This document shows, one piece after another, positions 1 to 12,272 of a stretch of DNA of 64,000 nucleotides. Position numbers and translations under genes: made by a program. Each line of letters opens with the position of its first letter. The stretch's first letter is position 1. The notes beneath the pieces were generated by a model. It did no database searches and had not been told where the DNA came from. It saw nothing but the letters and a program-made list of their open reading frames with translations. Origin of the DNA: Chaunax sp. Z400 (Eukaryota > Chordata > Actinopteri > Lophiiformes > Chaunacidae); the NCBI GenBank assembly GCA_037577475.1, contig CM075183.1, positions 11,566,471-11,630,470 of the forward strand. Direction: 5' to 3'.

Positions 1-717
1 GGCTCTGTTAAAATTTGAGTTTCTGGCTGTGGCCGCAGCAGGATACATTGGGATATAAATGAATCATGTATCAGCGGGCCAAGAATTTAAAGGAAACATT
101 CACACAGCCTAAATCGATAACATAGATAACATACTGTACATGTTAGTGGTTCAGATCCATCTAGCACCCATAAAAACTCATAGTAGGTAAGAATGAAAAC
201 TAGACGAGGGGCAAAGTGTGTGACCTAACGTGGAGGAAGGATAAAACATTACAGAAAGAAATAGAAAAGAAAGAATGAAAAAGAAGAAAGAAAATAGAAT
301 ATATAGAAAGAAGAGAGGGAGGCACTGGTTAAGGGGGCACAAATAAGGTAAACAGGGAAAAAGAGCACAGAGACAGGATGGACATGGAAGGAGGAGGACG
401 TTGTGTAAGGGGGCCTCGCTTCATTATGACCTCTGAGATCCTCCTAATTGGACAAATCTCAGAGCAGGCACCCGGCACCCTGCTCTGAGGAGCATGTCAG
501 GCAGAGAGCGGTGGAGAGAGGGAAGGGGAAAACATTTACAGGCACAATGGGAGTGCCATGAAAGGGTAGTGATTTGAGTCCAGTGAAGTTTTTTGAAGGG
601 ATGTACGAGAGCAGCACTGACCTCCACCAAAGTCCCTGCTCCCTACTTGCCTTAATTCCTCCTCTCTGCTCTCCAGCTTTCGCTACCGCATTGTAAATCT
701 ATGAGCTGAATTGACTA

Positions 718-720
<3 letters not shown>

Positions 721-748
<28 letters not shown>
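721..748. repeat. Poly(T) run
   Basis: This is an uninterrupted run of 28 T. It could be the oligo(A) tail of a minus-strand retroelement, but no element body is recognisable next to it. Confidence 0.8.
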
Positions 749-752
<4 letters not shown>

Positions 753-2482
753 AGATCTGGCCTCAAATGATGACACAACTGAGGCTAAGGGCTTAGCGAC
801 CTTTGCTGTGGGTGTGAGAGTGTGAGAGAAGGGGAAGAGTGTTCTATGAGGGTTTCTGCAGAGGACGAATTTATGAGCATCCTGATCAATGGGTTAATTA
901 AGTGGAGAGGGGGGGTGGAGCAGGCACAGGCTGGCCTGAGTATAGCCAGAAGAGAAAGGGTGGGAAGGAAGGGCAAACGGGTGAAGGATAGGGTGACAGC
1001 AGAGGAGGGAGCCGAATTCCCCTGTGTGTTTAACAAAATTGACCGGGACCATCCAAAAATTCTCTCTCTTCAGGTTAGTGATCATGAATCGGCTCATCTG
1101 CTTGAATCGATAGCATTCCACCTCTTCAGATTTGTCAAAGTCTTGCAAAATAAGACGTCAAGAGCGCAATTCATCGGGCAGTCTTTCAGAGACCTTTGGA
1201 AAATCAATTCAGATACTTACCTGTCAACAAAATCTTGAAGGAATAGCAGACATGCATGCATCTACCGTACAAACACAAACACACACACACACACACAAAC
1301 GCACACCGAATGTGAGGCGAATTCTCCAGTGAGGGGGATAAAACTCCCACTTCCCACGACGGGAAGAGAAATGGAGGCGGTTTAAGAAAAAAAATAGGTC
1401 CAGGAAAAGCTGCTGACATGAAGCCTTTTAAATCTCCGCCCCCTTCTTATTTCCGACTCCCTGGAGAGTAAAACCCAAATGGAAAGAGATTGTTTCATGT
1501 AGGCACCAGGGGAGCTTTCGTTGCTCTCTTTCCAAGTCTTCGTTTTCGCAGAAATACCCCCATGGCATCAATGCACACCAACATATACCCCATCTTAGCA
1601 ATCTCACCACTCATTAGGTATTAGCATTAGCATGTGGTCACGGTTACACTCCCTTACCCTCGCTAATGAAGGTGACAAGACTCTATCTTTCTTCTCTAAT
1701 GGTGAGCTACTCCCCTCGTATTATATGCCCCTGACACTCTCTTTTACCTTTATATTCCTAACATCGACATCCTTGGGGGGGGGGTTTCTCACAATTATTC
1801 CCTCTTGCTTAGAATTTAAGTAATTTCCAGACTTTCAGAGGGGACATATGAAGGGCACCACACAAGAAAGATTAACCAATGTCACCCAGGTACTGTAGCC
1901 TGAGGGTGGCAGATAAGTGCGCTCAATAAAGTTAGGACACAAGCGTTCATGTTCCCGATGTGAGCTGCTACCTGTACAAGTAAACTAAAATAAAAATCTG
2001 TAGGACTGATCCACATAGATTGGAATGCAGCCCCTCTTCCCTGCTACCATTTGTCAGTACAGGGATTGTTTTAGCCTTGAGAGACAGTGTGAAGAGCCGC
2101 TGATGAATGATTTAACAAACACATATTGTTTCCTATGAAGGATGGAGGATACACACATCCTGTGAGAAAGCAAGAGGAGAACGCCTTTGGTGGAAACAAA
2201 TCAAACGCCAAATGTGCGCCAAAGGTTTTCGAGGCTTTTGTTCTTCAGTGTGTGCACAACAGCAGAACCTTTTCGCTGATGAATGTGTGCGTTCGTTGTG
2301 TACACGTGTGTCCGTGATCATCCTCAGGGTTACTGTTTTCTTTGCTGATTGTGACAACAGCGGCGACAATCATTGCCTGCTTGGCATCATCGAGCGTAAA
2401 AAGGGTAACACTGCCATTCTGGCGCTCATTCATCACTGTCGTGCCTCTGCTTTCATTCCGAACAAGCACGAGCACACAGACA

Positions 2483-2483
<1 letters not shown>

Positions 2484-2560
<77 letters not shown>
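2484..2560. repeat. (AC)n microsatellite
   Basis: This is an uninterrupted run of about 38 AC units, the longest perfect dinucleotide repeat in the window. Long open frames here on both strands (encoding poly-TH or poly-VC) are artefacts of the repeat. Confidence 0.97.
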
Positions 2561-2562
<2 letters not shown>

Positions 2563-5500
2563 CAACCAGGATTTAGCAAGGGCCTGTCAGGGAAGAGACA
2601 TCCTAATTCAATATGTAAGAACAGGCTTATTCTTTTCATTAGCATCCGCCACTGCGACAGCTAAAGCCCAGCAGCATAACAATGCATCAACTGGAGCTCG
2701 ACAGCGCACGGAAGTACTTGAAAATGCTCAATTTGTTCAGGGGTGGAGAGGTTGAGTCTCATTTCTTGGAGAAAGGTTGAGGAGGTGACATAGAACTGTA
2801 AACACATACTTGCACCCACACGCATTCACTGCTCACCAGTAAATGTCTTGGCAGCAGAGCAGGCAAGCGACTATGTTGGTGGAAACATCCAGAGCTCTTC
2901 CAGGCAGTACTTTACAAGAGTAACCCCTCGGAAGATTGGCAGCAGCAAAAGGTGTCACTGCATCTTCGCCTATTGTTAGCCAACAGCTCTGGCAATACCT
3001 CAAACCCAGCCACAGCGACCCATGGTGGCTTGTATCAAAAGGTAGGTATCAAATGAATAAGAGCCTAGCCTCCAGTACAACACAGCCACTGGCTCTGCTG
3101 CCACGGAGGCTCATTATGTGTGACTGACTGAGGCCGGTATTCAGTGTTTGTTTTGCCAGCAGAAGAGGTAAATGTGTGCGTTTTATAACAACCCTCATCA
3201 TTATACAGTGCAGAGACAGTGATAACGATTCAGCATGTTGGCCTGCACAGCCGCTACAACTGCTGCTTCCTTTGCCGGCATTACCATTCAAGTGGCCTTT
3301 CTCTGGTCTAGTTGTTCGGGCTCCAGCTGACAGCTCGTATTAATACGTGGTGGTTTGTGTGCAACAGGAGGGAAGAGGAAGAATATAACAGATGCAAGGA
3401 GAGCAAAATAGAGATGGAGGTGTTGTAATGTCGTGGCATCCCTCTTCCTTTCTCTCTCTCGCTGCTATGCAGCGTGGTCCTGCACAGCTTGTTTTGTTTT
3501 TTCTTTCTTTCTGAAAACCACTCCTGTTTGCTCCTCTGCTTACGGGCCTCTGCTCTTTTCGATTCCTTGTGACTCTCTTGGTCACTTGACTTTCAGTGCA
3601 CATTCTATTCTCCTCTCTCTGTGTGTCTGAGGTAAGAGGGCAGGACTAAGGGCCCTGGCCTGTCTCCGAACCTGTTGACCCTGAGCTTGTTTGCGATGCT
3701 GAGGGTTTACTGTGGAGTACTCACAGGACGTGGCCGCTCCTGAACTTGAGATGCTGTCAATACCATCGCTAACTCAATTTCTCAACATCCCCACTGATGC
3801 AAAAATACACAACACGTGGTTAGATTCACTCTAGTGCTGTGTATATGACAGATCCTGCAAGGCTGTGATGAAAAACAGAGGAAGAAAAAAAAAAAGGATT
3901 TTTTAAAAATGCATTAGCCTCCAATAAGATAAAGAAATGTTGCAGTGAGATTTGTGTATAAAATCCCTCGACTGTGGAAAGGATTGCAGAGGGTTATTAA
4001 GGACAAAAGCAAAGCACGCAGGTAGACTACCCATGCATGCAATAGAGAAATAGAGTGAAGTCACAGTTTGCCAGGGGGATGAGCTGCACTGCTCAGAGCA
4101 GCACAGATTCTGACTGTCAGTCAATCTGATTGGCCAGAAAAGCAGGATGTATTTAATCCCAACAGTTGCTGACTTCAGAGCTGTTGATTCCATCAAATCT
4201 GTATCATGCTCTTTATTTAGGACCCAATTCTGCAACACAGGAACATGAAATCCCATTTTAGCCTTGCACATCTATTATAAATGTAATTATTTGTTCACAA
4301 ATCATTGCACAGTGGGGGTTTTTTTTGTTCAATTGTCAGAGGGAATGTGGAGCTGTATCCAACCTCCTCTGCTGCCAAACTCGAGAGGGGAGCTAGCAGT
4401 CCGGAGCTGGACTAATGGATGTTCTGGGTGGTTTCTCACCGTCTCTGACTTCCTTTGGCCTTTATCTCTTTGAAGAAAAGAGAAAATGTACATTGAACTT
4501 GGCCGGTGGTCAGCCTGGTTCAGCACGGAGACGGACAGGAGGGGTAGTGATGACAAGGTTTGCTGGCTGCTGCTCTTAGCTGGAGATCTAAGAAGTGAAC
4601 ATCAGGTTTTCTCGATCAAAATTCCGAGTGTTCGACCTTGATCTAACCTAAATGAGCCCACCGGGGACTCGACACCACAGTTCGCCTGAGGTTGACGGAC
4701 GACATGGGGGTTGGAAGACAACACGGAGGAGACAGAGGAAGAAATGTTTGGATGAACAGATATGACAGACAGAAAAAGTATACTGCAATATTGAGAAGAA
4801 TAGGAAGACTGAGGCAGAGAGAGAGAGAGAGAGAAAGAAGAATGGAAGACCTTTAATGGCTCAAACCTAAAGCCCCATTTACACAGCCGTTACAAAGGGG
4901 GACTGGTGCGCCTTTGCTCCACCCAAACATTCTGTATAAACACAATGATGGAGGTCTGTTTAGCTCCACCTATGTGATGGCCGTGGAGGTACGGTGTTTT
5001 TTTTCCCATGGGTTTACTGGTTAGCGGGGCGGAAGCGATAGGAGGTCGCACAACAGCGCCGCAACGTAGACTCGTCTCTACAAGGCCTGTTTGTTTAAAC
5101 TTAACAAGACAACGGCGGAACTGATTTGAGATTTTCCTTCTTCTTCAAGCTAGCTGCTAAATGCTACTGGCTGCTTTCACTAGTCCTCCGGTTTTGGTCG
5201 GACGCACAACTCGTGGTCAAAACGTCACAGCCCCATCCTGCCTTTCCACCTCGCGTTTACACAGATATGCGATCCGGCGCTGTTTACTATCTCAGTGTTT
5301 CCCCTACCGTTCATTTCTAAAAAGAAAAGGCACAAATTATTTTGTTTATCATATAATTTATAATTTATGTAAAAATCTGCATTTTTCAAATGCTGTCAGA
5401 GAGGAAATACTCCTACTGGCTCTACAAGACAGATAGGTAAGTTTTGGTGTAGAAGTAAATAACATTTAATAATTTATAATGCAATTTATACACCATGTGG

Positions 5501-7332
5501 CCAGGATGATGAAGAGAACTGATGGAATTTAATCAATGTACAAAAGTGTATATATGTGTATATATGTGTGTGTGTGTCAAAAATGTAAGGTTTGAACCTT
5601 TTTTTGCTGTTTGTTATTATCTGTTAAAATACTATCCTTGCTTAAGATCTCTGGAGCCAGAGACAGGTCTCAAGTTAGTTTTCTTATGATTCATGGGTAT
5701 GAAAAGATTTGTCTAATTTACTTTGGTGACCATTGGGCAGAATAATCATTCATAATCTGCGCTCACGTTCACTTCTCCCACTGACTAGAGTCAGGACCTG
5801 CCTCCAGTCTCTTTCAGGGGCAGCACAGTGATAAAACCCGTGTGACACAGAAACAGGAAATGACTCTTCATTGAGTTGTCTCGGTTTTTGAACCGTCTCC
5901 GCTCTAGCCCTTGTATCTTGCATCCCGGAGAGCAAAGATCTCATTCAACAAGCTCAGACAAAAGACATGGGCCACCATGGAGGGACTGTGGGAGACCAGC
6001 ACTACAAAAAAAAAAAGGAAAAGAAAAAAGAAAAAAAATAACAGGCTAGGGAAAAAGGAAGTACTTGTCTCAGAGAACAATCCACAATCATATTATATGA
6101 TTTTTCACCTTTACTCTCTAATAGCATTACCAAATCATTAGTATTCATCACCACATTTGTAAGGACTGCATATTATTAGAAGAAAAAAAAGGACTTCCAG
6201 ATTTTGGAGATGCTTAAGTAATTAAGACATGTTAATGCTTAGGTTTGCTCATTTTGAATTTAATAAAATATTTAGCCAGGATTCTGTCCAGCATCAGAGA
6301 GCATCGTTTACTGGGCTTTATTATAAAGAAAAAAAAAAATGCAGCCTCCAGCAATTTTGATATCGCAGCGGTCAATATGTTGATGTCAGTTGTAGTTTGA
6401 TTAATGTTCCAGTCTTATCATGATAAAATGTTTAATTTCAGCCTATATCGATAAATATTGATTATTTTTAATGACCTGTTTTCAATAAGGAGGTTGAATT
6501 TAACCCCTTCACTATCAATTTTTCAATTTCACCTTAGTTTATATTTAACAATTTTTTTCATTTAACTTTTTAGTTTATGATTAAGAGGTTATTTCTACTA
6601 TAGCGGAAGGACTTTTGTTATATGTATTTGTCTCTCTCTATTGTGCTTTTCTAATTGAAATCATTCAAGTCATTATACTGTGTCTGTGGATGGATTTGAA
6701 ATGACAGAATTCTAACAAATAGCTGAATACAAGCGGAGGCCAAAACAGTGCAGCCAAGTCCACTTGTTAAGTGAAGTGGCTTTCACTATAATAGTGCTGC
6801 GCTGAAATGTATTATTAACCATTTTATTGAAACAATTTTGTTAACAATTTTCTCATTTATTTAAAAACTTGAGCTTCAAGCTTTAACATCTTCGTGGGGC
6901 TTGTCCTTCATAGCAACAACACACGCCCCCTTTCAAACAAACTAATGATTGGGCCACAAATGGACAGAGGAAGATGAACGAATGAGGAATAAAGACAATA
7001 GAGGAGCCCAGCAGAGTGTATATATGGTCTGGAGATTACATGGGGCAACTGGTGCTCAGGGGAAAAGAGGAGGCATATTCCCTTTGTCACAAGCTTGTTG
7101 TCAATTACCGGGCCGTGCTATATAGAATAGAGCATCCATTGTAATGCTATTCCATATAATCAGCTTTGCTTTCAGCAGGAGAAGCAGAGAGAAACGGGGT
7201 TTGGTGGTGGAGGTTATGGTAACACAGAAGAGGTCACAGCAACGTGTCACACACAATCTACTGAAATATTTAACATCCACTCCTGGAAGACATACTCCTC
7301 TGTTAATACCATAAATAATCAGCTCACTTCAG

Positions 7333-7475
7333 CTGCATTTCCACAATGTGGTACTGGCTGTACTTAACTCTACTCACCGTTTTTGGTTTGCCATTAGGTA
7401 AAAAGTACCTGGTCCCTGGCACTACTTTTTTTTAGAACCTCTGTTGCAGTCCCAACAGGGTTGAGCAGGCACTAA
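7333..7475. mobile_element. Fragment of a teleost non-autonomous DNA transposon
   Basis: The block opens with a TTTCCAC..GTGGTACTGGCT-like motif, followed by CTCTACTC, then GTTTTTGGTTTGCCATTAGG and AAAAAGTACC. This order matches the terminus of the complete short element at 50917-51217 (TTTCCACTG..TAGTACCAGCT, CTCTACTCGG, GTTTTCCATTG). I do not see a matching opposite terminus downstream, so it is probably a decayed single end. The class assignment comes from recognition of the repeat type and has not been searched. Confidence 0.4.
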
Positions 7476-9780
7476 GAGGTCATTTAAGATACCTGCATGC
7501 TCAACATAGTGGTAGCTGTCTCCAATCTCTGCAGAGCCTGATCAACAGCCTTGTTTTAATGACGGGTCATTTAACTTTTATTTCAACGGAGGTATGTGTA
7601 GTTTACTCCCTCTCCCCCTGATCCCTCTTAACTCGTCTCTGTATTTTAAATTTATTTAGGCTAGCCTGGGATTTTTTTTAAAAAAAACATGTATTTCTCC
7701 TATTTCAAGGGTAGCCTGCTACTGTTTTATGCTTTGTGTTGCTTTGGGCGTTTTTTGTTGTTGTTCTTGATGTTGTTGTTGGGTAATGAGGCTTTGGTTA
7801 ACAACCATTATCCATTTTTCAAATATGCAAACAGGTGACGCAATAATTCAATATTTTGTTAATTATACAACGACTAAATTTACCATTTAGAAGCTTCAGG
7901 TTACAAGTCGAAGACATTTTTTTTTGCTGTTGGGAAAATTACGCCAGCTGTCCCCAAAATGCACCTTCAAACCAACTGAAACGCACTGTTTTCTTCCTCA
8001 GTGTCTCGTAACAGAAGGCAGATGTGAGCAACAGTGCCTCTCTGAGGACTTGTGTGTTCAGCCAGCCTTGGCTTTTACTAATTCATGTAAACAATCATTT
8101 AATTTCACCAGCATTCATCTGATGAGACTCCAGTTCTCCAGTCAACAGCTGCATAAATGCTCAGGATTTTTTTTTTTTTTTTTTACACAAATGACATCCC
8201 TCACCTAAAATTAGCAACAACTGCTGTCATCTCCACCGTCAGACAACATCCTGATGCACCGGGCGACCTGCTGTCGCTGATTCATCGACAATGACAATAA
8301 ATAGTGAGGGATAAAATTAGCAGCAGCAAATGAACAGAGAGTGATCTCAGGGACTGTGAATGTGTGATTACATGATGATTTTGATGGCTATTTCAGCCTA
8401 ACCTTCCACAAGATGAGCCTGCATCTGTTGACTGCTTTAGCGACCAGCATTAGGAGCCATCAATCTAGCCAATAACATGCTTCAGCTGCATCTGCCTCCA
8501 GCTTTGCAGCACCTTACAGAATAAGGATGGCATGAAGCAATGGGTCGGATGCAAACAGTGGTACGCCAAAAAAAAAAGAACAAATACCTCACACACATAC
8601 CACCACAGCTCGGAGCAGCTGAACTCATCCTCCACACTTCATTTATCTATTCACTTGTTTGTTTATTGATAATCAAATGGAATCCTGGATTTAAGTAGTG
8701 TGTACAGGCCTTGACATGGCAACCCACCCTCTGTTTTTGCAAGCTTGTTTCAGCCACCGATCCCAAATGAATAAAGGTTATTCAACGTGTTGCATTGCTG
8801 CAGAAACACTCGATGTCTCCTCTCTCCTCCATTTTTCCTCCCATTCTGTGACTACATATTTCTCTCACACACACAGAAATCACTCTAGACACTGCATTAG
8901 CGCGCCACCTCTATCCCCCTTCAGCATCTCCATGGGTCTTCCAAGTTTCCTGCCCACCATAACAGAGATAAATAACAACTCCCCCCTGACAACATATATT
9001 TAGCACAAGGACAGTCACACATTTTTCCCCCCTCCTGCTTCCATTAAAACGCTTTCCCCTCACAGAGGAGACGTCCCTATCAGACTAAACGGCCTGCCTA
9101 AACCGTGGAGGGAAGCTGAGCTGAGTGAAGCAGAGCTGCCTTTCCCTTCTCGTTGCCGCAGATAAGAACAGAGGTCTTCTTGTCCCAGCTGAATTCTATC
9201 ATCGAGCAGGCCCTGCCGATCCGAACGCCCCACAACACCAGCCACAGCATATAAATGCGCCCCATTCTTCATGCTGTGAGGGAATCCATTTGTGTGTGTG
9301 GAGCAGAGCGCTTAAGTGAAAATGCTCTCATGGCGATGGCGTTTCCTGGGTCGTCTGAGTATAAAGACCCCGTGAAAATATGCTCAAATTAAAGTTGAGG
9401 GATGATGCAACTGTTGAAAGGGGGGGGGGGACTTTTGAGAATATCATTCCAATCATCTGTCTGCAACACATGGTGGTCTACTTGCAAAACATCCAATCGT
9501 ATTCATTTCACTGTCATTCCATATGTGCAATGACTGATCCTAAACTGATCAAATGAAGCACTTCCATTAATAAGCCACAAATCCTTATGTTACGAGGACA
9601 GAGGAATGATCTCAGCCTGACTGAATAGCAGCCTCTGTTTCTCTGATTCCACCAGTCTTCAATCATGCTAGGATACATCTTCTCTACTATATGAGGGAGC
9701 AGCAGCTCGTCTGGGTGAAGCACAAGTCATCATCCACAACAGGTTTAGTGATGGCCACACAGCAAATACTCACATATACA

Positions 9781-9802
9781 ATATATATATATATATATAT
9801 AT
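9781..9802. repeat. (AT)n microsatellite
   Basis: This is a perfect AT dinucleotide run of 11 units. Confidence 0.9.
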
Positions 9803-9846
9803 CAAATAATATGCTGCAAAATCCAACAGATTGGCCAAAGAGCTGC

Positions 9847-9878
9847 TCCAGAACATGTTATTCCTCACATGTTCTGGA
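9847..9878. repeat. Perfect 12-bp inverted repeat (hairpin)
   Basis: The arms TCCAGAACATGT and ACATGTTCTGGA are exact reverse complements separated by 8 bases. They contain AGAACA and TGTTCT, the two half-sites of a steroid-receptor element, but the spacing is wider than the canonical 3 bases, so I do not call a receptor site. Confidence 0.7.
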
Positions 9879-10918
9879 TTTATTCAGTGGACTTTTACAA
9901 AATGCATCACCCAATAATTATACAAGAAATATACTGGTGGCATGCAGGCAGCAGAAATATTTGCATTCATAATTGTAGCCCCAATTTACTGATAAAAAAA
10001 TGCACAATTAAAAGGCAGATTTAATGCAGTTTTTGACTCCTATTTGAAAGGAGGAGACAGGAGGAATTAGGACTCACCGTGTACCTCAGCCTACCTGTTA
10101 ATTTGTGATCCGCTGCAGCTGGTGAGGTGCCAGATTCCTACTGATGCTTTTTTTTTTTTTTTTTCCTGAGATTTCGTCCTTCTCCCCCGGTGTCCTCTTC
10201 ACTAAGCCTTCCTCCTGCAGCGGTGAATGTCAAGTGAGCAAAAAAAGTGCTGTTTTTAAAAAAAAAAAAATTTAAAAAAAAAAAAGCAGACAGAAGTCGG
10301 CTACCTCGTTCAATCCAGTCGGGGCTTCATGACAGCCGAGACCAAAAAATGAAGCCGCTCTACTGCATCACTCACCACATAAAGCCGGATGTAGTGTGGT
10401 TACCTATCTGAGCAGGCATGCTCGGGTCGGTTCTGCTCGCTCCCTGGGAAAAAATGTAATAATATCTCGGCTCACAGTCCAGTTTGCCTCAGGAAGAAAG
10501 TCTGTTTTATCGACACACTAACGCGACAAAACGACCCCCAAATAACCCGGAGGTGTCTGCGGGTCTCGCTGGCTTTGGCAGCCCTGGAAAGTGTCACCTG
10601 TGTTGTCGTAGCTGCACAGTTTTTACGGCATTTTTTTCTGTGACGTCGTCGGTAAATCCTCAATAAATCCCCTGGAGGAGAACTCCGACACCGCCGAGCA
10701 CCGGTCCAAGTCACGGCTTGCTTCAGCTGCGGTCGGTAAGGGGTGGACGTGGACCTCCGGTGGTCTTGAGAGAAGATGCCGCCTCCGCTCCAAACACCGC
10801 CGCCTGATGTGCTGTGTAGATGCCGCGACCGTCTGTCGCACACGCGCGCACGTGCGCACCCTCGCAGGCACGGACGCTCGTTCACGGCGCGCGCCGCAGT
10901 GTCCTCCCTAGCAAGCCG

Positions 10919-10932
10919 GTCGCCTTGGCAAC
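10919..10932. promoter_or_regulatory. RFX X-box motif
   Basis: GTCGCC-TT-GGCAAC fits the X-box consensus GTNRCC-N2-RGYAAC at every constrained position and sits inside the CpG-rich block. RFX factors bind such sites in promoters of ciliary and neuronal genes. Binding here is inferred from the motif alone. Confidence 0.5.
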
Positions 10933-11184
10933 GCTTTTCTCTGACCTCAATATGTTCGCTTTTACGCTAAAACAAATGTGTCGCGTTTACCGCAGTTCCG
11001 ATGACATCACACTCAGTCAAAGGTGGCAATAAGTATTTTCTGTAGAGGCCGGCTGGCCTTCAGCTTGTCCCGCGGACGGATGTGAGAAATTAGTGCTGAG
11101 GAGTTTCTTTTTTTTTTTTTTTCGGCATCCCTCTCTTCCTCTCGTTCGCTCGCATCCAGCTCATCCAGCAGATCTGCATCAGCA

Positions 11185-11192
11185 TGACGTCA
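11185..11192. promoter_or_regulatory. Perfect CRE (TGACGTCA)
   Basis: This is the full palindromic CREB/ATF consensus. It lies just outside the densest CpG block, about 540 bases from a second CRE-like TGACGTCG at 10641-10648. Confidence 0.4.
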
Positions 11193-12250
11193 GAAGACGT
11201 TAAAGAGATACAAGCCCATTTTTCCATCTCATCTATGCCCTGCATCTATCCCTTTATCATTCACCCAGCCATCTCAGGCATCCATCCTCACCTCAGTTGC
11301 CCCCTCCATCTCTCCATCCATCATATATGGTTTATCCCTTCAACTCAGAGCTCATGTAATTCTCTATTTGCGCATGGCTAATCCCTATAGGAGGCTAACC
11401 ATGTTAATCATTGAGGGATAAATGTCATGGGAGTATTTTGACTGCCAAATAGGGCATTGAATGGCTTTTCTAGTAATTCTACAGAATATAAATATAATAT
11501 ACATTTTCTATATTTGTTTTGAGGCATGTGCTGACTTCCCCAGCTTGCACATTTCGTTATTTTATGTTTCACTTTAAAGGATAATAACCATCGAACATCC
11601 AGCCTGGCTGTGTCCCTGATCTCATCAGTGCAGATGGTAATAGCTACATGGTGGCAGCACCTGCTCCTCTGGATGTGGGACTGCCACATGTCTTATTACC
11701 AGCTCCATAACACAGCCAAAACATCTGCCTCAGTCACTCTCCCTCCGCACAGCCATGTATCCACAGTTGGTGGGCTGGCACATGCCAGGAATTCCCAGCT
11801 CATAGGAAAGAAGTCTCCAAAAAAAAAAAACTTTTGCTCTGCTGATGCTTGTTTTTATGCCACTGTCTGCAGTCACTTAAGATGGAGTATAATGAGTCCC
11901 ACTCCCAGTCAAATCTAAAAGATGACCATGTGCTCTCGGGCAGCACCAAGATCTCATTGCAGGGAAGATTTACTGCTTGACATCCATGCTCCAGTGTTCA
12001 TTCAGTTCCTAATATAAACCCCGGGCAGGCAGAGCCTGTCGTCAATCAGCCAAAACATCATGTCAGCCGGTTGTGCTTTTTACCTTCGGACACATCCGGT
12101 GACTTGAGGGACAAAGATGAGGCATAGAGCGAGGCAGAGAGAGATCGCTATGGGGCTACGATCTCAGCTATCAAGACAAATTGTCTTTAGTGGTGGATGT
12201 ACATTCCCCCAGTGATATCCCATCAGGCCAAGGTGAGGAGGTAGAGGGCC

Positions 12251-12272
12251 TGTGTGTGTGTGTGTGTGTGTG
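12251..12272. repeat. (TG)n microsatellite
   Basis: This is a perfect run of 11 TG units. Confidence 0.9.

Larger units (their letters stand above)
1..10299. other. Non-coding left flank without recognised gene
   Basis: I find no coding exon in this stretch on either strand. Open frames are short, unlike any protein I recognise, and often run through simple repeats. It holds a purine-rich tract (about 230-380), a T run (721-748), short CA runs near 1279, a long (AC)n at 2484-2560, a relatively CpG-rich patch at about 5000-5300, a DNA-transposon-like piece near 7333-7475, an (AT)n at 9781-9802 and a hairpin at 9847-9878. It could be intergenic, or intron/5' sequence of a gene lying outside the window. 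Confidence 0.6.
10300..11200. promoter_or_regulatory. Orphan CpG-rich promoter-like region
   Basis: CpG is clearly denser here than in the surrounding AT-rich DNA, peaking at about 10630-10930. The block contains a TGACGTCG CRE-like site (10641), a 12-bp palindrome GCGCACGTGCGC with an E-box core (10846-10857), a full RFX X-box (10919-10932) and a perfect CRE TGACGTCA (11185-11192). Possible splice donors flank it: G|GTAAGG on the + strand near 10735, and ATAG|GTAACC on the minus strand near 10400. The open frames (for example 137 aa on the minus strand) are Arg/Ser-rich and look like translated UTR. It is probably the TSS and untranslated first exon of a gene whose coding exons lie outside the window. 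Direction is undetermined. Confidence 0.5.

Noticed and set aside
2212..2755. Open frames of 106-150 aa on both strands
   Set aside because: They are produced by the (AC)n run, which encodes alternating Thr-His or Val-Cys without stops in several frames.
10472..10885. 137-aa minus-strand frame in the CpG block
   Set aside because: Arg/Ser-rich composition follows from GC content; it looks like translated UTR of the promoter region.
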